This document shows positions 1 through 8,650 of a stretch of DNA of 40,670 nucleotides, piece after piece. Both the position numbers and the translations under genes were made by a program. Under the pieces are notes generated by a model that worked only from the letters and a program-made list of their open reading frames with translations, did not search any database and was not told the DNA's origin. This stretch comes from Anaerolineae bacterium (GTDB lineage Bacteria; Chloroflexota; Anaerolineae; JAAYZQ01): positions 1 to 40,670 of the forward strand of contig JAMJFU010000010.1 of the NCBI GenBank assembly GCA_023544525.1, read 5' to 3'. Position 1 is the first letter of the stretch; every line of letters begins with the position of its first letter.

Positions 1-654
1 GTCAAAGCGCTTCATGTCGATGCGGCGGATCACTACGTTTTCGCGGCTCCGAGCCTGTTCGGCCACGCGGAGGAACTTGCGCGGGAGGCGCTGCACGTCC
101 TTGTCAAAGATGTCCGTAGGGAGGATCCAGGCGTACAGATCCTGGGCCTTGTCAAAGCCGGCACCTTCCACAAAATCCAGATAGTAGGGAGGATTGTAGG
201 TCATCAGGATGACGGGAGGGCTGTCATATGAATCGATGAGCAGCCCTACTTCTTCGTTTTGAGAGGGATTCTCCGGACCACGGATGGCCTCCATTCCCCG
301 CTCTCTGAGCCAATCTGCGGCGGTGTCGAGCAGGGCCTCGGCGGCGGCCTGGTCCTGGAAAACCTCAAAGAAGCCAAAGAACCCGACCTTGTCTTGATAG
401 ACCTCATTATGGCGGTGGTTGATGTGGGCGCTGATGGTACCGACGATCTCCTGCCCACGCCGGGCCAAAAACAGCTGTTGTTCTGCGTGCTCCCAGAAAG
501 GGTGGCCCTTTGGGTCCAGCAGCTTGAGCCTGTCGCCAAAGATCGGCGGAACCCAATTTGGGTTGTCACGGTACACACGCCAGGGGAATCTGGCAAATGC
601 GCGCCGTTGTTCTTCCGTGGTCACCGGTATGATCTCAACGCCCGATGATGTCAT
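1..654 (-). CDS. GNAT-like N-acetyltransferase / hypothetical protein, 3' part (runs off the window start)
   Basis: Minus-strand frame open from ATG at 654 (RBS-like ggaggag upstream) to position 1: MTSSGVEIIPVTTEEQRRAFARFPWRVYRDNPNWVPPIFGDRLKLLDPKGHPFWEHAEQQLFLARRGQEIVGTISAHINHRHNE...; not in the ORF track because it is truncated. Confidence 0.75.
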   Translation of the reverse strand, partial: MTSSGVEIIPVTTEEQRRAFARFPWRVYRDNPNWVPPIFGDRLKLLDPKGHPFWEHAEQQLFLARRGQEIVGTISAHINHRHNEVYQDKVGFFGFFEVFQDQAAAEALLDTAADWLRERGMEAIRGPENPSQNEEVGLLIDSYDSPPVILMTYNPPYYLDFVEGAGFDKAQDLYAWILPTDIFDKDVQRLPRKFLRVAEQARSRENVVIRRIDMKRFD

Positions 655-841
655 GGCTTGTCTCCTCCTTGATTTGGGTGCCCGCCTTCGGGCGTTCCCA
701 TTATACGCACGAGTTCGCAAAATGGCAAACTGTCTCTTCCACCCTCTTGGTGGTGCCAGGTGCGGGACACACTTTCCCCGGAGTCCGCTCACCGCTGGAG
801 AAGCGCCGCCAGTTCCAATAACGGGCACGCAGAATGCCGGC

Positions 842-870
842 TTGTCTTTCTGGGCAAGATCGGGTATAAT
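842..870 (+). promoter_or_regulatory. sigma70-type promoter TTGTCT-17 bp-TATAAT
   Basis: TTGTCT at 842-847, TATAAT at 865-870, 17-bp spacer; about 290 nt upstream of the ABC ATPase start. Confidence 0.6.
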
Positions 871-1156
871 CATTGTACCCCTGGAAGTGATTCTGGCCAG
901 GAGCACAGGGGGCGCTGTGGTTCGAGGCTTCACGGGCCATGATGGGGAGGTGGAGGGGAAGAGAAAACCGCGCACAGCCTGACACCTGTTCAGGCGGCTA
1001 TGCTCCCGTAGCCTTTACTTGCATCAAGACTTTGCCAGGGATTTTGGGGAGCGGTTTTGGCAATGAGCCCACGCCGGAATGGTACGCCATGCCACACGGC
1101 GTGACCGAAAAGTTCTGTCTCCAGGGTCCCGCCTCATCTCTAAGGAGCATAACTCA

Positions 1157-2257
1157 ATGGCAAGCATTACCTTCGAGCACGTATGGAAACGCTTCGGCGA
1201 CGTTATCGCCGTCCAGGACCTGGATATCTTTATCGAAGACCAAGAGTTCCTGGTGTTTGTCGGCCCCTCGGGCTGTGGCAAGTCCACCAGCCTGCGCATG
1301 TTGGCTGGTCTGGACGAGATCACCGAAGGCACGATCAAGATTGGCGACCGTGTGGTGAACGATGTCCCGCCCAAGGATCGGAACATCGCCATGGTGTTCC
1401 AGAGCTACGCCCTCTATCCCCATATGTCAGTCTATGACAACATGGCCTTTGGCCTGAAGCTGCGCAAGACCCCGAAACAGGAAATCGACAAGCGGGTCAA
1501 GGAGGCAGGTTCCCTCCTGGGCATCGAGAACCTGCTGGATCGCAAGCCCAAACAGCTTTCAGGTGGCCAGCGGCAGCGTGTGGCCCTGGGACGGGCCATC
1601 GTCCGTGATCCGGCTGTGTTCCTCATGGACGAGCCCCTGTCGAACCTCGACGCGAAGCTTCGCGTCCAGACCCGGTCCGAGATCTCCAAGTTGCATCAGC
1701 GACTGGCGACGACGTTCATCTATGTCACCCACGACCAGACTGAGGCCATGACCATGGGCAGCCGCATCTGCGTGCTCAAAGACGGCATCATGATGCAGAT
1801 CGATACGCCGCAGGGCCTCTACGATTACCCGGACAATGTCTTTGTCGCCGGCTTTATCGGTAGCCCGGCCATGAACTTCTTTGATGTGACCATGGTTGAG
1901 CAGGATGGGGACCTGTATGTCGACAGCGGCACGTTCCGCCTCAAGCTGCCACCCGAAAAGGCCCAGGCGGCCAAGCCTTATGCTGGCCAAGAGGTCGTCT
2001 GTGGGGTGCGCCCCGAGGACATACACGACCGTGAGTTTACCCCGCCTGGCATCCGCGCCGAACCGATGACCGCCGAGGTGGATGTGACAGAGCTGATGGG
2101 CAACGAGGTCTTTGTCTACCTGCTCACGGGCAAGAAGCAGTTCATCGCCCGGGTGGACCCGCGGACCAAGGCCAAAGTTGGCAAGGAGATGGATGTGGTG
2201 TTCAACATGGAGAACGTCCACCTCTTTGACCGCAAGACGGAGGATGTCATCCGCTAG
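1157..2257 (+). CDS. ABC transporter ATP-binding protein, MsmK/UgpC (carbohydrate CUT1) type
   Basis: MASITFEHVWKRFGD..., Walker A GPSGCGKST, signature LSGGQRQRVALGRA, Walker B VFLMDEPLSNLD, C-terminal TOBE-like regulatory domain. Confidence 0.93.
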   Translation: MASITFEHVWKRFGDVIAVQDLDIFIEDQEFLVFVGPSGCGKSTSLRMLAGLDEITEGTIKIGDRVVNDVPPKDRNIAMVFQSYALYPHMSVYDNMAFGLKLRKTPKQEIDKRVKEAGSLLGIENLLDRKPKQLSGGQRQRVALGRAIVRDPAVFLMDEPLSNLDAKLRVQTRSEISKLHQRLATTFIYVTHDQTEAMTMGSRICVLKDGIMMQIDTPQGLYDYPDNVFVAGFIGSPAMNFFDVTMVEQDGDLYVDSGTFRLKLPPEKAQAAKPYAGQEVVCGVRPEDIHDREFTPPGIRAEPMTAEVDVTELMGNEVFVYLLTGKKQFIARVDPRTKAKVGKEMDVVFNMENVHLFDRKTEDVIR

Positions 2258-2275
2258 GCAGCGGTTGAACGCAAC

Positions 2276-2327
2276 ACACAATGCACAGTTCCCATGCCTC
2301 TTGTGAAGTGGGGATTGTGCATTGTGT
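2276..2327. repeat. Intergenic inverted repeat / long hairpin
   Basis: ACACAATGCACA (2276-2287) and TGTGCATTGTGT (2316-2327) are perfect 12-bp complements; pairing extends inward about 6 bp with two wobbles. Confidence 0.7.
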
Positions 2328-2345
2328 CTTTTCGGAGGTCCAAAA

Positions 2346-3581
2346 ATGGCGAACTTCAAGTTGACTCGAGACCTGCAAATACAGGCGCAGACCAAGATCA
2401 TCCATCTCGTCATGGACGGGCTCGGAGGCTTGCCCAGGGCCGAGGACGGCAAAACAGAACTGGAGGCGGCACACACGCCCAACCTCGATGCCCTCGCGGG
2501 CCGCTCCCAGCTAGGCCTGGCTGTGCCGGTCGCTCCGGGCATCACACCCGGCAGCGGTCCGGCTCACCTGTCCCTCTTTGGCTACGATCCACTCGAATAC
2601 GACATCGGCCGTGGGGTCCTGGAAGCCCTGGGCATCGGCTTCGACTTGCAGCCTGAAGACGTGGCCGCTCGCGGCAACTTTTGCACCGTCGACGAGGAAG
2701 GGCGTATCACCGACCGGCGAGCAGGGCGGATCCCTACCGAGTTCAACGAGAAGTTGGTAGTCCTGCTCCGCGACATCAAGGTGCCGGGGGTGCAGACCTT
2801 TGTCGAACCGGTCAAAGAGTACCGGTTCGTGCTGGTCCTGCGTCCCACAGAGGGCCAGACCCTCTACGCCAATATCGCCGACACCGATCCACAAAAGCTG
2901 GGCGTGCCGCCTCTGCCGGCGGAGCCGCAAGATGAAGCCTCGAAGGCAACGGCCGAGTTGGTTAACGGCTGGATAGCGGCTGCCCGCGAGATCCTGAAGG
3001 ACCATCACCCCGCCAACTCGCTCAACCTGCGGGGCCTGGCCAAAGATCCAGGCCTGCCCAAGTTTGGAGAGGTCTTTGGATTGCGGGCAGCGGCCATCGC
3101 CACCTATCCTATGTACAAGGGCGTGGCCAAGTTGATCGGCATGGATGTCCTGCCAGTGGCTGGTGAGGACGTGGAAGACGAGGTCGAGGCGCTGCGCGGC
3201 CACTGGGCGGACTATGACTATTTCTTCTTCCACGTGAAAAAGACCGACTCGGCGGGGGAGGATGGGGACTTTGACCGCAAGGCGGCCGTCATCGAGCATG
3301 TGGACGAAGCTGTGGTCCCGGCCCTGCTTCAGATGGAGCCGGATGTACTGATCGTCACGGGTGACCACTCGACGCCCTCCGCCCTGAAGAGCCATTCCTG
3401 GCATCCGGTGCCTACGCTCTTGTGGAGTCACTACTGCCGGCCAGACGGCGCGCTCGGTGCCGGGGGTGCCGAGTTTGGCGAGCGGGCCTGCGGCAGGGGC
3501 AGCCTGGGCGTGTTTCCGGCCACGGACGAAATGGCGTTGGCCTTGGGGCACGCGCTGCGCCTGACAAAGTATGGCGCCTGA
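2346..3581 (+). CDS. apgM: 2,3-bisphosphoglycerate-independent phosphoglycerate mutase, archaeal (ApgM) type
   Basis: KIIHLVMDGLGGLP...; HTPNLDALAGRS; GSGPAHLSLFGYDP; FFFHVKKTDSAGEDGDFDRK; LIVTGDHSTP: metal-site motifs of the alkaline phosphatase superfamily ApgM group. Confidence 0.92.
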   Translation: MANFKLTRDLQIQAQTKIIHLVMDGLGGLPRAEDGKTELEAAHTPNLDALAGRSQLGLAVPVAPGITPGSGPAHLSLFGYDPLEYDIGRGVLEALGIGFDLQPEDVAARGNFCTVDEEGRITDRRAGRIPTEFNEKLVVLLRDIKVPGVQTFVEPVKEYRFVLVLRPTEGQTLYANIADTDPQKLGVPPLPAEPQDEASKATAELVNGWIAAAREILKDHHPANSLNLRGLAKDPGLPKFGEVFGLRAAAIATYPMYKGVAKLIGMDVLPVAGEDVEDEVEALRGHWADYDYFFFHVKKTDSAGEDGDFDRKAAVIEHVDEAVVPALLQMEPDVLIVTGDHSTPSALKSHSWHPVPTLLWSHYCRPDGALGAGGAEFGERACGRGSLGVFPATDEMALALGHALRLTKYGA

Positions 3582-3645
3582 GCTAGACCTGGCAACAGCC
3601 ACCAATGCCGCTTAATAAGCATCGTCGTGCACCACTAGTTCTCCG

Positions 3646-5217
3646 ATGCAAGATTATCAACTAAGACAGCGAGACTATCTACTCCGAATCAGCCGGGCAA
3701 TGACCGCCCGTCTGGACCTACCTTCGCTCCTGGAGCTCACGCTGCGCAGTGCGGTGGAGATTGTGCGCGGCCAGGTAGGCCTCATCGTGCTGCGTGGACG
3801 CGATGGGGTGATGCGCGTCCAGGCCAGCTACGGTCTGCCTGAGCGCCTGGTGCGCTTTTTCCAGCCGTTGTGGGCTGATCTGCCCGGAGTTGGTTCAGAC
3901 GAACTGGAGGGCATCGTCTCGCGCTGGCACATCCCTGACCTGCAGATGCGCCTGGGGATGGTGGCGGCGGCGGCGGGGTTGGCGTTGAGCCAGGTGGTGG
4001 CTCTGCCGTTGGTGATCGAAGGCGAGCTCATCGGCGTCGTCTATGTGTTTCGCACACGGGGGAGTGCCTTCTCAGCCGGTGACAGGGCTCTGTTGGCGGC
4101 CTTTGCCGATCAGGCGGCCATTGCTGTGCGCAACGCTGAACTCTACCAGCGCGTGATCGAGGAACAGCAGGCCCTGTCGGCCATGATCGAAAACAGTGCC
4201 GAAGGGGTGATGATCCTCGATGCGAGCGGTCGCATTGAAGTCTTTAATCGGGCCCTGAGCCGCATCACCGGCTGGGAGGCAACCGAAGCCATCGGCCGGC
4301 ATGCCACAGAGGTATTGGTGCTCCGTGATCGACAAGGCCAGCCGATGTCCCTGCCCGAGCCGCCGCGGCAGCGTACCTCGGCAGCGGAGAGCCGGGCGTA
4401 CGTGGAGGGGGACGTCGAACGCCGCGTTGGCCCACCGCTGACGGTGGGGGTGACAGCCACACCTCTCTATGGGGAACAAGGCGACCTGGTCCGTGAGATC
4501 TATAACGTGGTGGATATTACGCGCTTCCGCCAGGCTGAAGAGCTCAAGTCCACCTTTGTATCGGTGGTTTCGCACGAACTCAAGACACCGGTGGCCCTGA
4601 TCAAGGGCTATGCCGAGACGCTGCGGCGGGAGGATGCCGATTGGGATCGGCATACGATCCGGGAGAGCCTGGATGTCATCGCCGAGGAGGCCGACCACCT
4701 GACCCACCTCATCGATAGCCTGCTGGAGGCCAGCCGCATTCAGGCCGGCGGCCTGAAGCTGCAGCCAACAGATGTTCACCTTCCGCGCCTGGCGGCCAAA
4801 GTGGTGGATGCCTTTCGCACCCAGACCGGCATCCATACCTTTGACCTGGACTTTCCAGAGGACTTTCCGCCGGTGTGGGGAGATCCTGAACGGCTTCAAG
4901 AGGTGTTGTCCAACCTGGTAAGCAACGCGGTCAAGTACTCACCCAAGGGGGGCATGGTCTGGGTCGGCGGGCGTGTGGACCAGGGTGGGGTCACCGTATA
5001 CGTCGCGGATCAAGGCATCGGCATCCCGCCGGAGGAGCAAGGCCGCATCTTTGATCGCTTTCACCGCATAGAAACGGGGCTGCATCGTGGTACAGAGGGT
5101 ACCGGCCTGGGGCTATACCTGGTGAAGGCGATCGTCGAGGCCCACGGGGGGCGAGTATGGGTCGAAAGCGCGCCGGATCGGGGCTCGATCTTTATGTTCA
5201 ACCTACCCGTGAGGTAG
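3646..5217 (+). CDS. GAF-PAS sensor histidine kinase
   Basis: GAF-like N-terminus, PAS (AMIENSAEGVMILDASGRIEVFNRALSRITGW), HisKA VSVVSHELKTPVALIKGYAETL, HATPase_c NLVSNAVKYSPKGG...DQGIGIPPEEQGRIFDRF...GTGLGLYLVKAIVEAHGG. Confidence 0.93.
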   Translation: MQDYQLRQRDYLLRISRAMTARLDLPSLLELTLRSAVEIVRGQVGLIVLRGRDGVMRVQASYGLPERLVRFFQPLWADLPGVGSDELEGIVSRWHIPDLQMRLGMVAAAAGLALSQVVALPLVIEGELIGVVYVFRTRGSAFSAGDRALLAAFADQAAIAVRNAELYQRVIEEQQALSAMIENSAEGVMILDASGRIEVFNRALSRITGWEATEAIGRHATEVLVLRDRQGQPMSLPEPPRQRTSAAESRAYVEGDVERRVGPPLTVGVTATPLYGEQGDLVREIYNVVDITRFRQAEELKSTFVSVVSHELKTPVALIKGYAETLRREDADWDRHTIRESLDVIAEEADHLTHLIDSLLEASRIQAGGLKLQPTDVHLPRLAAKVVDAFRTQTGIHTFDLDFPEDFPPVWGDPERLQEVLSNLVSNAVKYSPKGGMVWVGGRVDQGGVTVYVADQGIGIPPEEQGRIFDRFHRIETGLHRGTEGTGLGLYLVKAIVEAHGGRVWVESAPDRGSIFMFNLPVR

Positions 5218-5294
5218 GGATTAAAGTCTTGAGGTTCAAGACAGGTGAGTCCAATCTCTAATCCCCAATCTCCAGTATCCCAAATGGAGGAAGT

Positions 5295-6017
5295 GTGATC
5301 GATACAGACGAGAAGCTGATCCTGGTTGTAGACGACGAGTCACGCATGGTGCGTTTTGTGCGGATGAACCTGGAGCTTGAGGGCTTCCGGGTGAGCGAAG
5401 CAGGCAGTGGCATCGAAGCGTTGGAAAAGGTGCGGGACGAGTTGCCCGACCTGGTCCTGCTCGATGTCATGATGCCCACGATGGATGGGTTCGAGACGCT
5501 GGAGCACATCCGGGAGATTTCGAACGTGCCGGTGATCATGCTGACGGTCAAGGGCTACGAAGAGGATCGCATCCGCGGCCTGGAGCTGGGGGCGGACGAT
5601 TACGTGACCAAGCCCTTCAGCCCGCGAGAGCTGGCGAGCCGCATCCGGGCGGTACTACGCCGGGCAGAGATGCCGTCGCCGGTGGCCAAGACGGCCATCC
5701 GCATCGACGACCGGCTCGAGGTCGATTTTCGCAAGCGGGAGGTGATCGTGGACGGCGAGCGGGTCAGCTTGCGGCCGACCGAGTACCGCCTGCTGTATCA
5801 CCTGGTGAACAACGCTGGCTGGGTGATGACCCACGAGATGCTCCTGTCCAAGGTTTGGGGCTACGAGTACCGGGAGGAGGCTGGGCTGCTGAGGCTCTAT
5901 ATCACCTACCTGCGCAAAAAGATCGAGCCGGACCCGAGCAATCCACGCTATATCTTTACCGAGCGGGGTGTGGGCTACCGCTTCGTGGACTTTGAGCGTT
6001 ATGCGGGTGAGGGTTGA
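5295..6017 (+). CDS. OmpR-family response regulator (GTG start)
   Basis: REC ([34 protein letters not shown]) plus winged-helix Trans_reg_C ([16 protein letters not shown]...[29 protein letters not shown]). Confidence 0.94.
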   Translation: MIDTDEKLILVVDDESRMVRFVRMNLELEGFRVSEAGSGIEALEKVRDELPDLVLLDVMMPTMDGFETLEHIREISNVPVIMLTVKGYEEDRIRGLELGADDYVTKPFSPRELASRIRAVLRRAEMPSPVAKTAIRIDDRLEVDFRKREVIVDGERVSLRPTEYRLLYHLVNNAGWVMTHEMLLSKVWGYEYREEAGLLRLYITYLRKKIEPDPSNPRYIFTERGVGYRFVDFERYAGEG

Positions 6018-6065
6018 GGCCAAGGCTGAGGGCGATGTCGGTGGTAACCGCCTCAGCAGTACCGT

Positions 6066-6094
6066 TTGCCCAAAAGGCCGGGGGGTGGTACAAT
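6066..6094 (+). promoter_or_regulatory. Promoter of tRNA-Lys, TTGCCC-17 bp-TACAAT
   Basis: TTGCCC 6066-6071 and TACAAT 6089-6094, immediately upstream of the tRNA. Confidence 0.6.
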
Positions 6095-6102
6095 GTAAGC
6101 GT

Positions 6103-6176
6103 GGGCCGTTAGCTCAGTCAGGCAGAGCAGCTGCCTTTTAAGCAGCGGGTCGAAGGTTCGAATCCTTCACGGCTCA
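6103..6176 (+). tRNA. tRNA-Lys(TTT)
   Basis: Cloverleaf: acceptor GGGCCGT/ACGGCTC, D-loop TAGCTCAGTCAGG, anticodon arm CTGC-CTTTTAA-GCAG (anticodon TTT), T-arm GGTTCGAATCC; CCA not encoded. Confidence 0.95.
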
Positions 6177-6182
6177 CCTGGG

Positions 6183-6210
6183 AAAGCCACCTTCATGGGT
6201 GGCTTTTTTC
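6183..6210 (+). terminator. Rho-independent terminator after tRNA-Lys
   Basis: aaagccacc-ttcat-gggtggctttttt. Confidence 0.85.
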
Positions 6211-6258
6211 GTGCCAGGTCGACGGGTGACCCCGGAATGTGTAGCGCTGGCTGTAGGG

Positions 6259-7212
6259 CTAGGCCTCAGACACTTTGCAACGACAGCCCCTCTCGTGGCT
6301 GCAGCCCTCGTACGGCAGCTCAGGTACTTCGCTGAGGCGGTATGTTTGCTGCGTGATGGCCTCGCAGGCAGGGCACGGGTTGTGCCTTCTCTGGATAGCC
6401 ACCATCTCTATGCCGGCTGCCAGCAGGGAGGCCATGTTGCAGTGGTGATAGGCGGAGAGGAGAACCATCCTGGCGGCTGCCTCGCTGTCGATCCTTGAGG
6501 GGACCTGGAATCCATCTGGCAGCCAGGACCGGCACTCTTCCGTTCCGCACAGATGCATCATGGCCGCCGCGAGACGCAAACATTGCAGCTGGCTCTCACC
6601 CAGGTTGCTCAGGATGCCTGGCTTTGCGTGGGAGATCGCCTTGAGCACTGCGAAATCGGTCGCAGTGTCATAGCGTTGCCATGGCCCGTCGACCGTCCGG
6701 GGCAGCGCCTGTTGGGCTTCAAATGCGGCAACGCGCTGAGTGGCCTCCCGAAATCTGCTACGCAAGAGCGCAGTCAGCACCTCACTGTCGACGCCAGCCC
6801 GGCGCTCCTTCTTCTCGGCCAGGAATTGCTCGGCCAGGGCCTGACCCCGCTCGCTGCAGCGCAGCAATCTCAAGCCGCGCAGGCACCCGCGCATGCCGGC
6901 GGGATCAGCTGCTACGAGCCTGTCGATCAACTCTGGCTTGGGGCCGTCCGTGCCCAATCCCCGCTGCTCGAGCAGCGATCTGAGCTGCGCAGGGCGGTAC
7001 TTGTAATCGAGGCATTCGTGGAGACTGGGCTCTGCCAGCAGACCCTGGCGCAGGTAACGCTTGATTGCCTTGCGGGGAGCCTCTTCGAGGACAGCCTTCC
7101 AGCACTCAGACTGCACAAAGTCGTCGGGCACGCGTGGTCGTAGGAAGTTGCTCAGGAGTAGCAGGTGAGCGGGCGATTTCCTCCAATCAGGGCCGAAGCC
7201 GAAGGGTGACAT
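6259..7212 (-). CDS. SAP-domain protein with C-terminal Cys cluster
   Basis: MSPFGFGPDWRKSPAHLL...; SAP-like YRPAQLRSLLEQRGLGTDGPKPELIDRLVAAD; C-terminus CPACEAITQQTY...CSHERGCRC; start with ggaggg RBS. Confidence 0.7.
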   Translation of the reverse strand: MSPFGFGPDWRKSPAHLLLLSNFLRPRVPDDFVQSECWKAVLEEAPRKAIKRYLRQGLLAEPSLHECLDYKYRPAQLRSLLEQRGLGTDGPKPELIDRLVAADPAGMRGCLRGLRLLRCSERGQALAEQFLAEKKERRAGVDSEVLTALLRSRFREATQRVAAFEAQQALPRTVDGPWQRYDTATDFAVLKAISHAKPGILSNLGESQLQCLRLAAAMMHLCGTEECRSWLPDGFQVPSRIDSEAAARMVLLSAYHHCNMASLLAAGIEMVAIQRRHNPCPACEAITQQTYRLSEVPELPYEGCSHERGCRCKVSEA

Positions 7213-7359
7213 CGTATTCCCTCCGATGCAGCGTAAACCATCCTCGCCGGCCAGGAACGCCTCTTTCCCTGATAACATTATACCACGGTCCGAGCCGCCT
7301 GACAAGAGTTCTGCTGGCTCGTCACCCGCAGTTTGAGCGTCGCCCGGGACAATGCATCT

Positions 7360-7388
7360 TTGCCGCTGCCAGCAGGGCATGCTATAAT
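7360..7388 (+). promoter_or_regulatory. Promoter TTGCCG-17 bp-TATAAT upstream of the universal stress protein gene
   Basis: TTGCCG 7360-7365, TATAAT 7383-7388. Confidence 0.55.
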
Positions 7389-7444
7389 GGCTATGGTGCA
7401 CTGCCGGCTGGACGCCGGTCAGGAGGATCTTGAAGGGAGAGCCG

Positions 7445-7927
7445 ATGACAGAAGACAGACCGCGGCACATCATCTGTGCTGTACGGGGCAGCCCCCAGAG
7501 CCGAGCCACGGTCACCCGGGCCATTGAGCTGGCTCTGGTGAGCCAGGCACGGCTGACCTTTTTCTACGTAGTCGATGCCGAATTCAAGGGCCGGGCGACC
7601 GTCGGCGTGGCGTTGAGCAGAGTCTACCGCGAGCTGGTCCAGATGGCCGAGTTCAGCATGCTGATCCTCTGCGACCGGGCCGAGCGCAAAGGCGTGCGGG
7701 AGGTGGACTATCGCATCCGAGAGGGAAACGTGCGCAAACAACTGCTCAAGCTCGCCTCCGAGACAGGGGCCGACACGCTGGTGATGGGCTGGCCCGTGCG
7801 TGGCCCCGGCCGGCCCACGTTCAAGCGGGAGAAGTTTGAGTCATTTGTCGAGGAGTTGAGAGAAGTGGCCAATCCGCGCCTCGTGCTGGTGCCGCCGCCA
7901 GGCGAGCAGCAAGGTGCGGCGTTGTAG
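7445..7927 (+). CDS. Universal stress protein (UspA family)
   Basis: HIICAVRGSPQSRATVTRAIELALVSQARLTFFYVVDAEF... ASETGADTLVMGWPVRGPGRPTFKREKFESFVEEL. Confidence 0.75.
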   Translation: MTEDRPRHIICAVRGSPQSRATVTRAIELALVSQARLTFFYVVDAEFKGRATVGVALSRVYRELVQMAEFSMLILCDRAERKGVREVDYRIREGNVRKQLLKLASETGADTLVMGWPVRGPGRPTFKREKFESFVEELREVANPRLVLVPPPGEQQGAAL

Positions 7928-8137
7928 ATTATTCAGCATCGCCCTGCTATGGGCCTGGTCCTTCCCCGTAACCTTTTGACCCCAGGTTCCGTCTAAGTAG
8001 TGGATAGTCTGTGCCTGCACCTGCTGCCCCGCGTCGAAACCGCAAGCGCTGGCGTCCTCGCGCAGTGAGAGGAGTTCTTCCACCCCGCCCCCTGGCATTG
8101 GCCAGGGCGGCACCACACACAAAAAAGGAGAAAGCGA

Positions 8138-8525
8138 TGAGGAAAGCGACGGTTGTGGTCGCAGCGCTCTTGGCGCTGCTGCTGATGGCCCTGCCGGTGG
8201 GCTGGATGGAGAAGGGCACCCTAACGTAGGCCTGGTGTACGTCTACAAGGATGGTGTCCGGCCATGGCGCTGTACGGGCACGCTGGTCGCGCCGAGGGTG
8301 TTTCTCACGGCGGGCCACTGCGTCGAAGATGGAGTCGAGAAGGCTCGCGTCTGGTTCGACAGCGACATGACAGACAATCCGAACTACGAAGGAGGTCTTG
8401 TGGGGACACCTATCCTCCATCCGGGCTGTTTTTGGGGCGGCTCTAATCCCCACGACGTGGGCGTGGCGATCCTGGACGAGGCGGTCATGGACATCGATCC
8501 GGCGCCCCTGCCGCGCCCTCTTTGA
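8138..8525 (+). pseudogene. Trypsin-like secreted serine protease, frameshifted and C-terminally truncated
   Basis: Signal peptide MRKATVVVAALLALLLMALPVGW then a frame change at about 8200-8225; other frame reads DGEGHPNVGLVYVYKDGVRPWRCTGTLVAPRVFLTAGHCVEDG...HDVGVAILDEAV (His and Asp regions); no GDSGGP catalytic Ser region before the stop. Confidence 0.75.
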
Positions 8526-8650
8526 TTGCCACAGGTATGCCGGCATTTCGTCACCTCCTCATCCGTCTTAACCGCAGATTTCCCTTCCCCTGCCGCTCGT
8601 GGTAAAATCCCTGCATTCCGGGTCCAGAAACCAGGAGGGAAAACGACGAC

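Noticed and set aside
1559-2545. 328-aa minus-strand ORF opposite the ABC ATPase
   Set aside because: Shadow ORF in high-GC DNA; the plus strand encodes an unambiguous ABC ATPase
2511-3605. 364-aa minus-strand ORF opposite apgM
   Set aside because: Antisense shadow of a clearly recognisable gene; no domain or RBS support
6103-7212. tRNA-adjacent integrated element
   Set aside because: No integrase, att-like tRNA duplication or phage/plasmid genes in the window
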